64,000 nucleotides of DNA from Letharia columbiana. Its lineage: Eukaryota > Ascomycota > Lecanoromycetes > Lecanorales > Parmeliaceae. This document shows, piece after piece, positions 9,117-20,425 of this stretch. How positions within the stretch are numbered: the first letter of the stretch is position 1; the number at the start of each line of letters is the position of its first letter. Under the pieces are notes generated by a model, which did no database searches, was not told the DNA's origin, and saw only the letters and a program-made list of their open reading frames with translations. The position numbers and the translations under genes were made by a program. Location of the stretch: NCBI RefSeq assembly GCF_014066305.1, contig NW_023501080.1, positions 248,001 to 312,000 on the forward strand. Direction: 5' to 3'.

Positions 9117-11678
9117 GTTGACTGTGGCTTGAGTGGGCTCGGTTGTGTCTTGAGGCTTGTTGTTTGAAAAAGGTACTCGGTGTTGAAGGAGTTCGGTTCG
9201 GAGCGATTCAACACAGACGTGAGTTTTGGATGTCGGTTGTGTAAGCGGAGGAGGGTTCCGACTCGGAGGCAATGTGACGTTGGAGTTGTAGTGATGATGC
9301 AATAGGTAAGAGGCTGGGCGAACCTCGAGAAGAGTATGTCGAGGAGGTCAATTAAAGCAAAGACAGAAGCCAGTATGAGGCAAAGATATTGAGGTGTCTG
9401 CTCGAAGACTCCAAGAGTTAGCGAGTTGAGAAAGATGGTGTGGTGAGGATGAAAATTCACCTTGAAGCTTGCCGGTCTTGCCGAAAGTGAATTCGATGGG
9501 AAGAGATTTGAATCTGATGCAGGCAGGAATGATGGGAAGCCTGTAGTGAATGACTGATGTTGAACAATATTTATGGAAGGCGCGGTAGGCGTTGGTCGGT
9601 GAAGGTAGCTTGTCCTGTGTTATGCCCAGCAAACTACAAGAAGTAGCCACCTAGAAGGGTATGGATGGAAGTATTTCGGAGGAGGGCGGAGCCGATTGAA
9701 GTATGGGGCGGATGGTGTACTCTCGGTTTTGGATGATTATGCTTGTGTGTGTGACCTTTTTGGCGGGTATGAGGGCGGGCCTCGAGTAAAAAGCGACGTC
9801 AATGGCGACAATGAACGACAGCAGAGCGGCAGAAGGATATTAATTAAAGGATGATGATATCAATGACAGTCGTGGGATTAGATGGGAGGGAAGATAAAAA
9901 AAGGAATAAGACGGCAGAGCGAGTTGGTGAAGAGAAGAAAAGATTAGGGATAAGTATAAAAAAAAAGCTGTGCAGACCAAAGGTGAAGATGTATCAAAGA
10001 TATAGAGAGAGAGAGAGAGAGAGAGAGAGGAATAACTAGTGAAGGATGATGTTGCAGTAGAAAGTAAAGTAAAGTAACAGTAAGTAAGTAAGTATCGGAG
10101 TAGAAGAGGAGAAACAGACGGGCGAGAAACCAAGGTACAAGGGGGAAAAAGAGGCTAGGCGCCAGCTGGAAAGGAATTGTTCGGCAGCTTCGGCAGATGA
10201 TTGGCTTGTCTCTACTGCCGCTTGACTCTTCTGATCATTAGACCAAGCGCTATGACACGCTAGGACCACGCTACTGGGGGCAAATTTGAAGGGGGGGACC
10301 TTCGAGACGACTCTGCTTTTTTGTTTGTTGGAGAATGTCAGCCTACCAATTTCAATTTTCAATCATTCGACTTGGAATTTATCCTTAGTCCTCAGTCCTT
10401 AGTCCTTAGGGAACGGCATTGCGTGCGTGCATCTTTTCAACTCCAAGGCCACTTCTCAATTCTCATTCGATGCCACTCCTTCACACACTTCCCCACGAGT
10501 TCTTCACCGCTCTTCGTTCCAAGATCGAATCAGGGCCAGTCAAAGTTCCTAATCGTTGTACTACCTACCCCTCACTAACATTATCATCCGAATCTTCGCC
10601 ATCTGTTTCGCTTATTCCCTTATACCCATCAAATCGCCTGCCACCTGGTCCAAAAAGAAAGAAACTCCCGGGCGCTTACGGATATGCAGGTCCTTACCAA
10701 AGTGCGCTGTGATAGCTCCATCCGTCTTCGTGGCTGAAAGCGGGGCCCGTCAATCGTCCAGACTAAAGGAAGCCCCCACCTGGAGAGTCTTGGGCATCCT
10801 CGGTGCCAGTTATACGCTCTGCTCTGGCCGACCTTTTCCATTCTTCTGCTCTTCATCTTCTCTTCAAAACGAACCAGTGTTTGGAGAATAGCGAGATGCA
10901 GGGTTTGGGGTCAAAGACTGTCAAAGAGTCCGACATTAGAGTGGGCGCAGCACCCTGATATGTGTTGTAACTAGCCACGTCGTCAATCTGTCCCGCCGTC
11001 GCAGGAGAAGCGAATACCCATTTACGGCGCCTCGCATAACCCAATTGGGCAAGCGATCCCTGTTCAACAGCAGCAACCTGTCAAAAATAGGTCTGAAACA
11101 TCGACACTTGGCATGCTTAGTGTCTAATGCTGATCTGTGGGGACCAGGCGGACTGTCTGCGGCAAGATGTTTTACACTTGGACAATCTCGTGTTTCATCC
11201 CTGCATAAGCATAACATTTCGTATTCTTGCACATCTTACGAGGGCACCTCGGAGCTCTACTCTTTATATCTCGTTCCCGTCATCCGAAGCTGCTGAAGTG
11301 CCTGTCAGCTTCATCTGCCCTCTGTTCCCTTCGACGCGTCCGATCTCAACATGACTCCGAGCATTGAGCGTCGGCGTGAGCTGACTATCGTCATACCCAC
11401 ATGATCCACGGCATTGGGAAAGTATGGAAACAAGGGTGGAAGAGAATGCGTAATACCCGCATCTCATACGAAGAATCCACTGGATTTCTCTTTTGCCTTT
11501 CTCCTATCAGACAAGAATGCCCTGACTGGCAATCCTCGCTGTTGTAGCCCCCTTCAAGTCAAACTCTCATCCCGATTCTCGACATTTTGTGCATTGTTCC
11601 CACCTCCGCTTTTGCCTCTTCTGTAAGAGTGGAATTCTTGAGAGCCTTCATCCTCATCTCCTCGCACGTCACCGCTGC
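9117..11678. other. Leader region of the Q-rich gene and intergenic DNA
   Basis: The first several hundred bases above 9116 are probably the 5' leader and promoter of the minus-strand Q-rich gene. They contain a GA dinucleotide run at about 10004-10029. Further right I see no supportable gene. One minus-strand stretch at about 10858-11066 reads like a possible terminal exon after a TTTTTGACAG acceptor, but no partner exon was found. Confidence 0.45.
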
Positions 11679-13192
11679 CTAGGGCTCCACAAGTAACGCC
11701 AGGCCTGCTTGGCCTCGATCGGTCACCAGCGCTGCATCGACCAATGGACGCGATTCGATCATGCCTTCCATACTCTTCGGCAAGGTCTCGCCCAGTGCAG
11801 AGACGATGAGGTCTTCGGTCCGCCCGCGGTAGAGCTTTACATCGCCTTTATTCAGGTGCTTTGAAAAGAGATCCTGGACTCTCCATTTCTCTAAGTCGGG
11901 GTGGACTTTGAAGATCTCCTCAAACGCATCGCCATTCTCCCGCCGCACTATTACGATCTCATACAAATCCTGACACACGGGCCGCATCTCGTACGGAAAC
12001 AGGGAGGTGAAAGATATGTATTCCCCATCTTCTGGATCTGTGAGCTCGTTGGGATATATCCCGCTCTCCGTTGTTCCGTACAGCGTCGTCATTCTCCTCT
12101 TCGCCGCCAAAGTACCACCGATGTCGGGGGGGGGGCTCGTCGAGGTAGGCTAGACATTGCAATCGACTCGGATTTTCTAGCCAGCTCGGGTTCTGCGCCA
12201 TCTCTTGGAGATACTTGGGAGGCACGATGGTAACTTGCATATCTCCGTGCGTGTGTGTCAGGTCTAGAATCGTAGCCGTCATCACCATCCATGACCGTGG
12301 CAGGGCGACCGTTAGGTCATACACGATTATATATTCAAGAAGCTGATACAATCCCGCGGTGATCGAGATAGGCGCTGCGATCAAAGTTCGTAGGCCAAGG
12401 AAGAGGGCGTACGCTATAGCATTTCCTCCACTGTTTGAGCTGATCCTGCAGAAAAAGGAATAACGGCTCACGAAGGCTCCGTGGTTAAAAGGATGGGTCT
12501 GGGAGGGCGAGTGGTGCCCGAGTAGTGTACGATGTTGAAGGGCTCGTTGCGGACTTCGGCGAGAGTATTTGAGAAGGGTATCGATGAGACAGATTCCCCG
12601 TTGGAGGTTGATAGGAAGGAGGAGACCAAGGGCACGGCTAATACGGTCATAGGCTGGGCTGAGAGGATTGGATGAACGACTGTGAACATGGGCTCGGCGA
12701 ATAAGAGGGATTGATAGCCGGTGTGTTGCATGAGAGAGAGGCAGGATTCGGCCAGGGTTGCGGGATGGAGTGTTCGAAGCTCTGGCACGATTTCTCGTCA
12801 GTCTATTCTCTTTCACCACGCACTCTTTCCCTCCAACATCAAGCTTCCTTTTTTTTCTCGCTGGCGGACAACACGAACCGTATACCTCCTCCCTCCTTCA
12901 CCGCCCCCAACATCAGCACCGCATACCGCACATCCTGCCGTCCCACATACGCCAGAATCCTCTTCCCAGACCTCTCACACCGTCTCAACAGAGAGACGAT
13001 CCACCACGCACATCTGTCCATCACCCTTGCAAAGTCGCCCTTACGTGAAATCACTGTATTCTTCGGAGAGGTCGTCGTCGTTGACGGGTAGCGATACGAA
13101 AGGCCGATCAGGCCTTCGAGCTGCGATCTCGTCGATGAGGGTTGGGAGCAGGTGGGTGCAATGGGCGTGGTGGAAACGCCCTGTCTTCTAGT
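11679..13192 (-). pseudogene. Broken NRPS-like adenylating enzyme gene (A domain only)
   Basis: Pieces of one adenylation domain occur in order on the minus strand but in different frames. These are THLLPTLIDEIAARRPDRPF (about 13160-13045), FARVMDRCAWW..ILAYVGRQDVRYA (about 13035-12839), TLAEVRNEPFNIVHYSGTT (ending near 12480), HGAFVS..VTIVPPKYLQEMAQ (about 12490-12135) and MTTLYGTTESG..LYRGRTEDLIV (12110-11679). The last holds the A5 (YGTTESG) and A7/A8 (YRGRTEDLI) type motifs of NRPS-like A-T-R enzymes. The A3 loop is degenerate (SGTTRPPRP). Frame changes fall near 13044 (a TAA), at an A8 run near 12855, near 12485 and at a C10 run at 12126-12135. The frame ends right after the usual LLVEP motif, with no carrier or reductase domain following. 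One 46-nt stretch near 12790 looks like a genuine intron. Either a pseudogene or, less likely given the number, assembly indels. Confidence 0.8.
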
Positions 13193-14325
13193 GCCATTCT
13201 TTTTGGCAGAGATGAGGGAAGCAAGTAAGGTAGATGGGTAGGTAGGTGGGTGCGTAGGTGTACGCAAGCGATACAGTCCTTTCCGGTGAAAAAACAACAA
13301 AGACGAAAGATGAAAAGAGTGAGTGACTCAACCAATCGTTTCATGAAAGAAAATATTGATCACAACAATACATAACACTGAAATATGACTCCATCATCAC
13401 CCCCTCCCTCTCTCTCCCTCCCTCTCTCTCCCTCTCCACGATTATCGATCCTCGATAACATCACCTTCCCACTCGACAATCCCCAGATCTCACTCACCCA
13501 CTCACCCACAGCCCTCGCGCCATATCCCCCAGCCTGCACGACGTAGCTCCTCCACTATCCTCTCCGCATCGCCGAACCGACCCGAACCGAAAGTCTCCGA
13601 ACATCAATCCTTGCCTCGTGGCATAGGTACGTGTCTTATATGCAGGGGTTGTGGGACTTTTGTGTCGTCATCAGCTTCCGAACGCATCCCATCGATCCAG
13701 CCGCCTCCTCTCATTTCAGACACACACCCGAGTCTACCCGCTTCGCAGAGTGTGGGGATGAAGAGGGGTTGTTTTCATTCCGATTTTCGGCGTGTCGGCC
13801 GGGGGCGCGGTTGTTGTTGGATAGACTCAGGATTAGGGAGTGGGAATCAGAGGGAGGTTGGAATCTGCAAGGTGCCGCTGAGGCCGGAAGGAGGGAGGGG
13901 GAGGGAGAGGGGGGGAGGAGAGGAGAGGGAGAGGAGAGGAGAGGGAGGGGAGGAGAAATAAGAGGTCTGAGCTGGGGAGTATTGATTGATTGATTAATTG
14001 TGGGTAGATCCGGTCAGATGTAGTGGTGATGTGATTTTTTTATATCAGGGCAATGATTTCATTGTATAGCTCGGCTCTATCTATCTATCTATCTATCGGT
14101 ATAGGGTGACCGTTTTTGGTGGTTGCTATTGGGTATACAGGCACCGCGTTTTTTTTTTTGAAAACAAAATGGAACACCGTACCTGTGGCAATCAGGCTTT
14201 CCAGCTTTGGACGGGAATACATTCGTACTCCAAGAAAGATATAAAGTTCTACCGACTGATTTCAGAGTATCTCATGAGTCATACCGACGTCCTTCTGCAC
14301 ACTAGTAGCATCCAGCGACGCATCG
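13193..14325. other. Low-complexity intergenic region
   Basis: It contains CT-rich repeats at about 13395-13437, a GGGAGA/GGAGAG purine tract at about 13885-13967, a short GATT run near 13980 and a CTAT run at about 14080-14097. No supportable gene. Confidence 0.6.
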
Positions 14326-14994
14326 TCACCCTCCGGATCGAACCCTAATCCATCCTGCGTGTGGGTCGAAGAGGATGGAATCGTCGTCTTCGGCCCATCC
14401 GCAAACACGAGATTGTTCCCGGTTCGTCTCGGCGTCCCTATGTCCGCGTATCCGCCTCGGACTTTGTCCGCGTAGCTTGTCCGTCTTGGGTTTGTCCTTG
14501 TGTAACGGCTGTTTGAGGAAGCGAGACGGGGGAAAAGGGGGCGGAGGGTTGGGATGCAGGCGGATATGACGCCGCAGGATGATCAAATTTACCCTGGAGT
14601 ACTGCGGTATGTTTCCGAGTGGAACAGCTGCCAGGTGTTCCCCAGATCCGAGATGGGTGATTTCCATCGAGAGAGTAAAGCATCCGAGGGTGAATGAGAG
14701 GGCCGCGAGACCATTGTAATCGTCGAATTCAAATTTCGGCTTCTGTATCCCCCTAGCGATGAAGCGACAAATGACTGCTATAACTGGGAGAACGGGATGA
14801 TTGCTTTCAAGGTGACATCCTGCCGACTCGCTCCGAGGTCGACATTGGTAGTCTGTGTGGTCATGGTGGCGAAAAAGAGGATGTTTTGACCAAGGAGAAA
14901 AAGCACTCGGACAGAAAATAGTCAGGAGACTTGGTGTATAGAAACGAAACTTTATGCTGCCTATACTGGCTATCCCATCACACCATGCTGACAA
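14326..14994 (-). pseudogene. Remnant of a rhodopsin-domain (Pth11-like) membrane protein
   Basis: The frame contains VIAVICRFIARGIQKPKF followed by EFDDYNGLAALSFTLGCF and a later HLGSGEHLAAVP. That is the order seen in the fungal rhodopsin-domain family: helix 2, a short RR/RK turn, then a D-D-Y/W at the start of helix 3. A plausible N-terminus (MTTQTTNVDLGASRQDVTL, ATG near 14866) sits in another frame and runs into a TAG just before the first helix, so a frameshift is needed. After helix 3 the usual four further helices are missing and the frame continues as low-complexity Pro/Lys/Arg sequence. Intact members are seven-helix plasma-membrane proteins of mostly unknown ligand. I call it a decayed fragment. 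Confidence 0.5.
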
Positions 14995-15659
14995 TGGAGG
15001 CTCAAATAAAGTGGAATCAAGGATTCGAGTGGAAGTGAGAGGTGAGCATCCTATTGTTCCTTCTTGTCTTCGTGGTAATGCCTAGTCTGAGTTCGTCGTC
15101 GGTGCCAGTGCCTCCTTCAGGATTACTCTTTCTCCCGGCTGCAGAACCAACGCCTCCTTGATCCTGCAGGATCAAAAGGCAATACTCCACACTCGAGGGT
15201 ATTCTGGATTGTCATTGGGCGAGTCTTTTGACAGCCACCTTTTCCGGAGTGGTGAAGATGGGGGCACTGGGGGAGGATGCGATGACTTTGGTTCCAACCC
15301 AATGATTATTGACCGCTTGTCGCCGCATACATGTTAGCAGACGCACGTATTGATCATATTGATATGCGAGATGATGGGATCTCAGACTTCCTTCCAAGCA
15401 CCAAGACTTTAATTGGCTGGAACCCCTGGACCGTGCCATAACCGAACATTACCGCTTTCCTCTTGCAGCATCATCATCATGTCCATTTTTCAACGATAAT
15501 AATAGAACTCGCCACTCCGAACGGGTGGAACTGGTAGCATGCGCCATGGTGGGAGGGCCGAACCTGAAGTCTTGGGATCACTTCCTGCCTGCTCGCAACG
15601 ACTACCATCTGGATCCCTGCATGTCTCATCCTCCTCCATTCGCGCTTGAACGCAATCGC
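14995..15659. other. No recognisable gene
   Basis: Short frames only. A minus-strand frame of 75 codons (15439-15212) resembles nothing known to me. Confidence 0.4.
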
Positions 15660-16490
15660 TCAAGCGCTAGCTGCAGCTTCGATCAATCGAACAATTGTTG
15701 GCACCTGTGTTAGCCAAGCACTGTGACTCGAATCCGTCTTCTCGACCTTCCACGGTTTTCCAGATTCTTTGGTCACACGATCAAGCATTTTCTGTTGAAG
15801 CCAGAAGTACACCCCTTGATCCTTCTCGCACATGATATACGTGCAGGGTACCAAGCCGCTCTCCCAAGCCACTGAATCGACTGTAGATGCAAAGCTCGCA
15901 GTGGACTGAGGTTGGAATTGCGAAGTCCAGGGTTCAGCGACATCCGGGGAGACATCGTTGTAGAAGACGTCTTTGGGATCTTTGACGAGTAGAAAGCTCG
16001 AGTCTTGTGGCTGTTGTAAGAGTTAGCAAACGCGTCAAAGTCCTTTGACAATTATACGCGATATGCTGTGACTTACATCAGTGTAGACGTAGGGTGGTGC
16101 TTCATCAAACATTCCTATAAGGCTGCCGCCCTTGGGCACCAGGAAAGCAGCGACGAAAAGGCAATGGATGATGCCGCCTTTCTCGCCCTTCTCCTGACGG
16201 GCAGCGGCTTCCAGCCCATGCACTGCGTTTGTTCCTGCCACGCCTCCATATGAGTGCATAACGAGGATGACGACCTTGCCTTCTGCCACGATCAAGGACT
16301 CCAATGTCTTACGGATAATAGCGGTGTCCTCTAAATGCGTGGTCACGGCATTGCCTGAACTCTTCAATTGCACTGCCTCGGTTGGGTAGGAGAGCTTCTT
16401 GAGCTCAGCGCGAGTAGAGTCCCAGCATGAAGCATTATGCCATGCTCCGTGGACAAGGAGAACTGTGGGCTTTTCGGTTGAGCGGGACAT
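15660..16490 (-). CDS. Alpha/beta hydrolase (salicylate/acetone-cyanohydrin esterase-like)
   Basis: Two exons, 16490-16077 and 16010-15660, joined in phase 0 across a 66-nt intron (GTAAGT..CAACAG), give 254 residues. The fold signature is clear: strand and oxyanion loop VLLVHGAWHNASCW (residues 10-23), nucleophile elbow VMHSYGG with Ser80, and a C-terminal DSSHSAW carrying the catalytic His near residue 234. Length fits the small single-domain AB-hydrolase-1 family, which cleaves esters or lactones in the cytosol. There is no signal peptide. This is the only clearly intact gene in a block of broken secondary-metabolism-type genes. It could be a surviving tailoring enzyme or an unrelated esterase. 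The substrate cannot be told from sequence. Confidence 0.88.
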
Positions 16491-16958
16491 GGCTTTAGTT
16501 TCTCGGATGTAGACTTAGAGGTGGTGATTGCCTTCGAAACCGTTTGGGGAAGACTAGCCGGGAGGAGAAGGGCGTAAAGGCTGGGGTTGATGTTTCAGGT
16601 GGAGGAATGAGAGTGTTAATGTGTAGGATTCGGGCATCGACTACCGGAGGATGCCTGCACGTAATGGGTACCCCACCTTAGGAAGCCGCACCTAGATAAT
16701 TTGTTTATGCACCATGAGAGGCGCGGGCGCGGGTCATCCAACACTCAACAGGCGATCGGCATGCATCACTTACTCTTCTTGCTGCACGTCGACAAGTCCT
16801 TGCTCACTGAAGGTCTCCGAGAGGCGAGCTACCCATCTATGATAGAATCGTTAACAGAAATCTTGATTGGGCATTGCCAAACACTAGCCTATAGGTATTT
16901 GGAGACTTACTGGCCCGCTTTACTCGCGAAGAGCGCTTGATTGAGCTTATCCATGCTG
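16491..16958. other. Intergenic gap
   Basis: Promoter-side region of the hydrolase. No gene is seen. A frame just left of 16959 (MDKLNQALFASKAGQ on the minus strand, followed by a GTAAGT) may be a further exon of the neighbouring methyltransferase gene. Confidence 0.35.
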
Positions 16959-17553
16959 TCATTCTGAAAGTGCGGCAGCAATTATGGTGGTAAAGAAGTT
17001 GAGTTCAGACCATTGAAGATGTCCTCCAGGCTCTGATTTGACTGGTTAGTCGAAAACAGGTTAAGAAGCGGTTTCTGGAATCGGTCTGAAGCCATCTGAC
17101 CGACGAGAGAGACTCACTTAGCATCTTCAGGACTGATATTGGATTTTTGTCCCTTACGACATAGATAAACAGCCGAACATTGATTGACGATATGTCATAC
17201 TTCTCCACTAGATCTGCCGGCACGGGCGAGTAGACATCGAGCCTGCGAAGTGAGATGCTCTTGGATAGCCATTCTTGAGGCGGGCATTGGTCTAGAAGTA
17301 TATCGACGGCATCAATTGCTGCTTCAGAGTGCTGGTAACTGATCGGATAGGTCATGTTCTGCAATCCCATGTCGATGCTTTGGATCAGCGGCAGAAGCTC
17401 AGATGTTTAGAGAGCGAAAAGGCATACTTACGATGTGTCAGTTCCCACGTCTGCAACCCTTATACCTTTTCCATGCTCATGGATTGGAATGGAAGGGTGA
17501 ATGTTGTAGCCCAATGTATCCCCCCACAAGTAGTCTAATGCTGGAGATTCACC
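16959..17553 (-). CDS. SAM-dependent methyltransferase, LaeA/UbiE-like, incomplete
   Basis: Three exons join in phase: 17553-17432, 17377-17118 and 17041-16959. Together they encode GYNIHPSIPI, then motif I as VADVGTDTS, then LDQCPPQEWL, SLRRLDVYSPVPADLVEKYD, VRLFIYVVRDKNP and EPGGHLQWSEL. This is the order of the fungal LaeA-like class I methyltransferases. Motif I has Asp where family members normally have a second Gly (VGTGT). The frame stops at 16959, about 100 residues earlier than typical members (about 280 aa). An alternative splice could add the MDKLNQ segment. An upstream piece (DLRLIYQ, about 17608) probably belongs to the N-terminus but its start was not found. It may be a truncated or decaying gene, or an intact gene with an exon structure I did not resolve. 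Confidence 0.6.
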
Positions 17554-17639
17554 CTCGCAACAAGACCTTAGCACAATGCACTTTTCAAGTCGAGTAATGT
17601 TACCTGGTAGATGAGGCGTAGGTCCTAGTCAGACCATAC

Positions 17640-18266
17640 CCATCTTCGGACAGAGTGATTGCTGGCTTCAATTCCATCAGGATTCGTGAGAGAGACGGGA
17701 AACTTGTAAATGCAAGTGGCTTGCAGTAGCGGGGAAAGCAAATTGCAAGACATCTCGGCTAGGCATCCACACCTCCTGAAATAAAGTAATGATAATACTA
17801 GACATAAGACTATGCACAGCGATCGGAGAAGAGGAAAATGATGACGTTGACTCTTTTCTCTCGGAGGATTTCGTTGCAAGGCCTGAGCATTGATCATGAT
17901 CCTTTGGTGATCCTTCCTCGCCAGAAATGGAGGCACCCGACTTATTCTCCTAGGTAGTCTAAGCAGCCTATTGCCACTCAGGGCTCCGACCCCTCGGACA
18001 CATTTCAGCTCGCCATCTAATGAGGGTCTGCCTTAGAAAAAAGACGTCGCGAAGGATTGGTTCAGAGCAGACCCGATTCCATGCATACAGTAAATTTTTC
18101 GTCCTTGTCTGTGTAGAGCATCTCTCCTTTTTGCTGTGGGAGCCAAATTCTCCGTGGACCTCTTATTATCTTTGGGCAAGTAGGCTTGCAGACAGATTTT
18201 CTTTCGTCTTCACGCTACTGTTGAGAACTTCGAGGGAACACCTCATCATCTTCAAAGATCGGCAAT
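17640..18266. other. No recognisable complete gene
   Basis: It may hold the unresolved N-terminal exon of the methyltransferase to the left. The minus-strand frame at 17625-17936 has one hydrophobic segment but no family resemblance. On the right it borders the start of the O-methyltransferase pseudogene. Confidence 0.35.
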
Positions 18267-19600
18267 ATGGCAGTCCCTTCGCCAGACCAGCTCGACGTAC
18301 ACAGTCTCATATCCCAACTGCAAGCCGCTTAAGACAGCTCCACCATTTCTCATAGCGACAGCACAAGACTTCTCCGCGCAGCACAGAACCTAGTCATAAC
18401 ACCCGAGAAGCCAGCGAACAGGCTTGTGGCAATCGCCGAGGGCCTGCAGCACATGCAGCGCTCAGGGTAGCATTGAAGATCCAGCTGTTCGAGGCCTTCG
18501 ATACAGAGAGGGCAACAGCAGAGCAACTGGCGCATCGATGTCGCATCGATGCTCCACTGACGGCGCGGATCATGAGAGTACTTCTCTGCATTGGCAATTT
18601 TGACGAAGATGGGGAGGAAATTTATGCCCAGAATTTCGTGTCGAAACTTTTGATGAACCCAGCGGCTAGGGCAATGATCAGGTAAATGGCCGAAACGACA
18701 AATACGATGCCCAAATTAACAGATTACCTCGCCTCACTCAATTATCGAAACCCGAATGACCGGCGTGACTCTTTCTTTGGCTTCGCACATCGCACAGAAC
18801 TGAATATGTAAGAGTGGCTGCTGCAAGCTCATCCCGAGCAGATGAAGATGTTCAATGATTTCCAATCAGCGAAAGCACAGTTGAACGCGGGGGGTGTACA
18901 ACGCATTCTCAAGTCTCTCCCTTGCATCCGACGGTAGCCTCAAAAATAAATTCTGGCCTGTCCGAACAGAGCAATGACAAGGTGCTTTTCGTCGACGTGG
19001 GTGGCGGCCGTGGGGAATCATTAAGGACGTTCCGCAACGACCATCCCGAGCTCAATGGCAGGGTTGTCATAGAAGACCTCCCCAAGGTAGTTGAGGGCCA
19101 GGAGGGAGTGGAAGTTATCGCGCACGATTTCTTCGCTCCGCAGCCTGTCAAGGGTATGCAAACATCTTTCAAGAAGCCTGGGCAAGCTTTGCCTTTGATT
19201 GTCAAACGTTTCTTTCTACACTTGGCTCCTGGATAATCCTCCCTTCCTAAGCTTTCGCTGTTCCAGACGTCCAAATGTCTCACCACGACTATACTCACCA
19301 CAACCCCAGGAGCAAACATCTACTTCTTCTTCCGCTTCGTCTTCCACACCTGGCCCGACAGCGCGTGCCGAGAGTTCCTCCCCACACCATGACGCCTACC
19401 TCCCCCCAAGGCTCCCCACTGCCGTCAAAACTCATCATCGGCGACCTACACCTCCCAAGCACCAACACGGCCCCTTTCGAAGCCCCTCACGGACCTGCAA
19501 ATGATAGCCCTCGGCGGCATGGAGCGCACAGAGAAACGATGGCGGAAAATGCTAGAGGGAGCAGGGCCGAGCATAGAGAGTTTTGTGAAGCCGGAACCCG
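18267..19600 (+). pseudogene. Broken O-methyltransferase gene (winged-helix, class I)
   Basis: It begins with a credible ATG at 18267 (MAVPSPDQLDVHSLISQLQ) but meets TAA at 18330 and TAG at 18468. After a frame change near 18470 the dimerisation region continues (KIQLFEAFDTERATAEQLA) to TAA at 18683. A further stretch reads YLASLNYRNPNDRRDSFF with stops at 18809 and 18935. A third frame gives the SAM site VLFVDVGGGRGE and VVIEDLPKVVEGQEGVEV. A normal intron (donor 19154, acceptor 19309) then leads to GANIYFFFRFVFHTWPD, followed by a TGA at 19390 and, in other frames, SKLIIGDLHLP and MERTEKRW. The order matches fungal polyketide/indole-type O-methyltransferases. With at least five stops and three frame changes this cannot be a working gene. 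Confidence 0.85.
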
Positions 19601-20300
19601 GGGGGGGGGGAAGATATCGGAGTGTGTGACTGAGTGTGTGGTGGCGGAGGATGACGAAGGCAAGGGCAAGGGGGAAAGGGGGGAGCGTGCTTCGACCTGA
19701 GCCACGACGAGAGTCTGGGATATCACATCGTGGCGTGGACGTCAGAGGGGTTTGTCACCTCACTCCCAACGTCCGTCTTCTTCCTCTGCCGGTGTATGTA
19801 GCAAAGCCCACGGCCATTCCTTGCCTTCTCTGCAGCATCATCCAGCGCTCGATCCTCCACACCAAAAGCTTTTCTCCGATCGGAACCAGATCCCCCCCTC
19901 GATACTCCGTCTCCCCACCCGCATCCTCCCTCACCTTCGCAAACCCCCAACAATAGTCCCAACGAAGCCCGCCAGACACCCTCCCTCTTCCCCACCCCAA
20001 AAAAAAAGAGCAAACCCATCCATCCCATCTCCCATCGCCCCCCCTCCCTCCCACCCCATGACCCAGCCCCAGGCTTCCTCCTCCTCCTCTCGCGCTCGCA
20101 AAAAGACCCTCTCACGCGCTCTCCCTTCTGCCGGAAACGAGTGCAAGTTTTTCGGTTCGCCAGCAAAAGCAGGGAGAACCCCTTCCCTCCCCTCCCCCGC
20201 CGCGCGATAGCTGCACGTTACTACCTCGGACCATGAAAGCGCAGTGCCGGATGGGAAGGGAAGGGAGTGCGTTGGCTGCATGGAGGGGGAGGAAAGAATG
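19601..20300. other. C/T-rich intergenic stretch
   Basis: Long overlapping frames on both strands are driven by biased composition (Pro/Ser on one strand, Gly/Arg on the other). No domain is seen. Confidence 0.45.
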
Positions 20301-20305
20301 CGGAG

Positions 20306-20425
<120 letters not shown>

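Noticed and set aside
9117..9302. In-frame extension of the Q-rich protein to an upstream ATG
   Set aside because: The added 62 residues are Pro/Thr/His-rich without constraint, and the downstream MSLDAGG start looks like a true N-terminus.
10858..11066. Possible terminal exon on the minus strand (QLGYARRRKWVFASPATAG..)
   Set aside because: It reads like protein and follows an acceptor-like TTTTTGACAG, but no upstream exon or family match was found, so it is not called.
14330..14365. Sequence GGGTTCGATCC on the minus strand, resembling a tRNA B box
   Set aside because: The flanking bases do not form a T-arm or acceptor stem, no A box lies at the right distance, and it sits in the rhodopsin-remnant frame.
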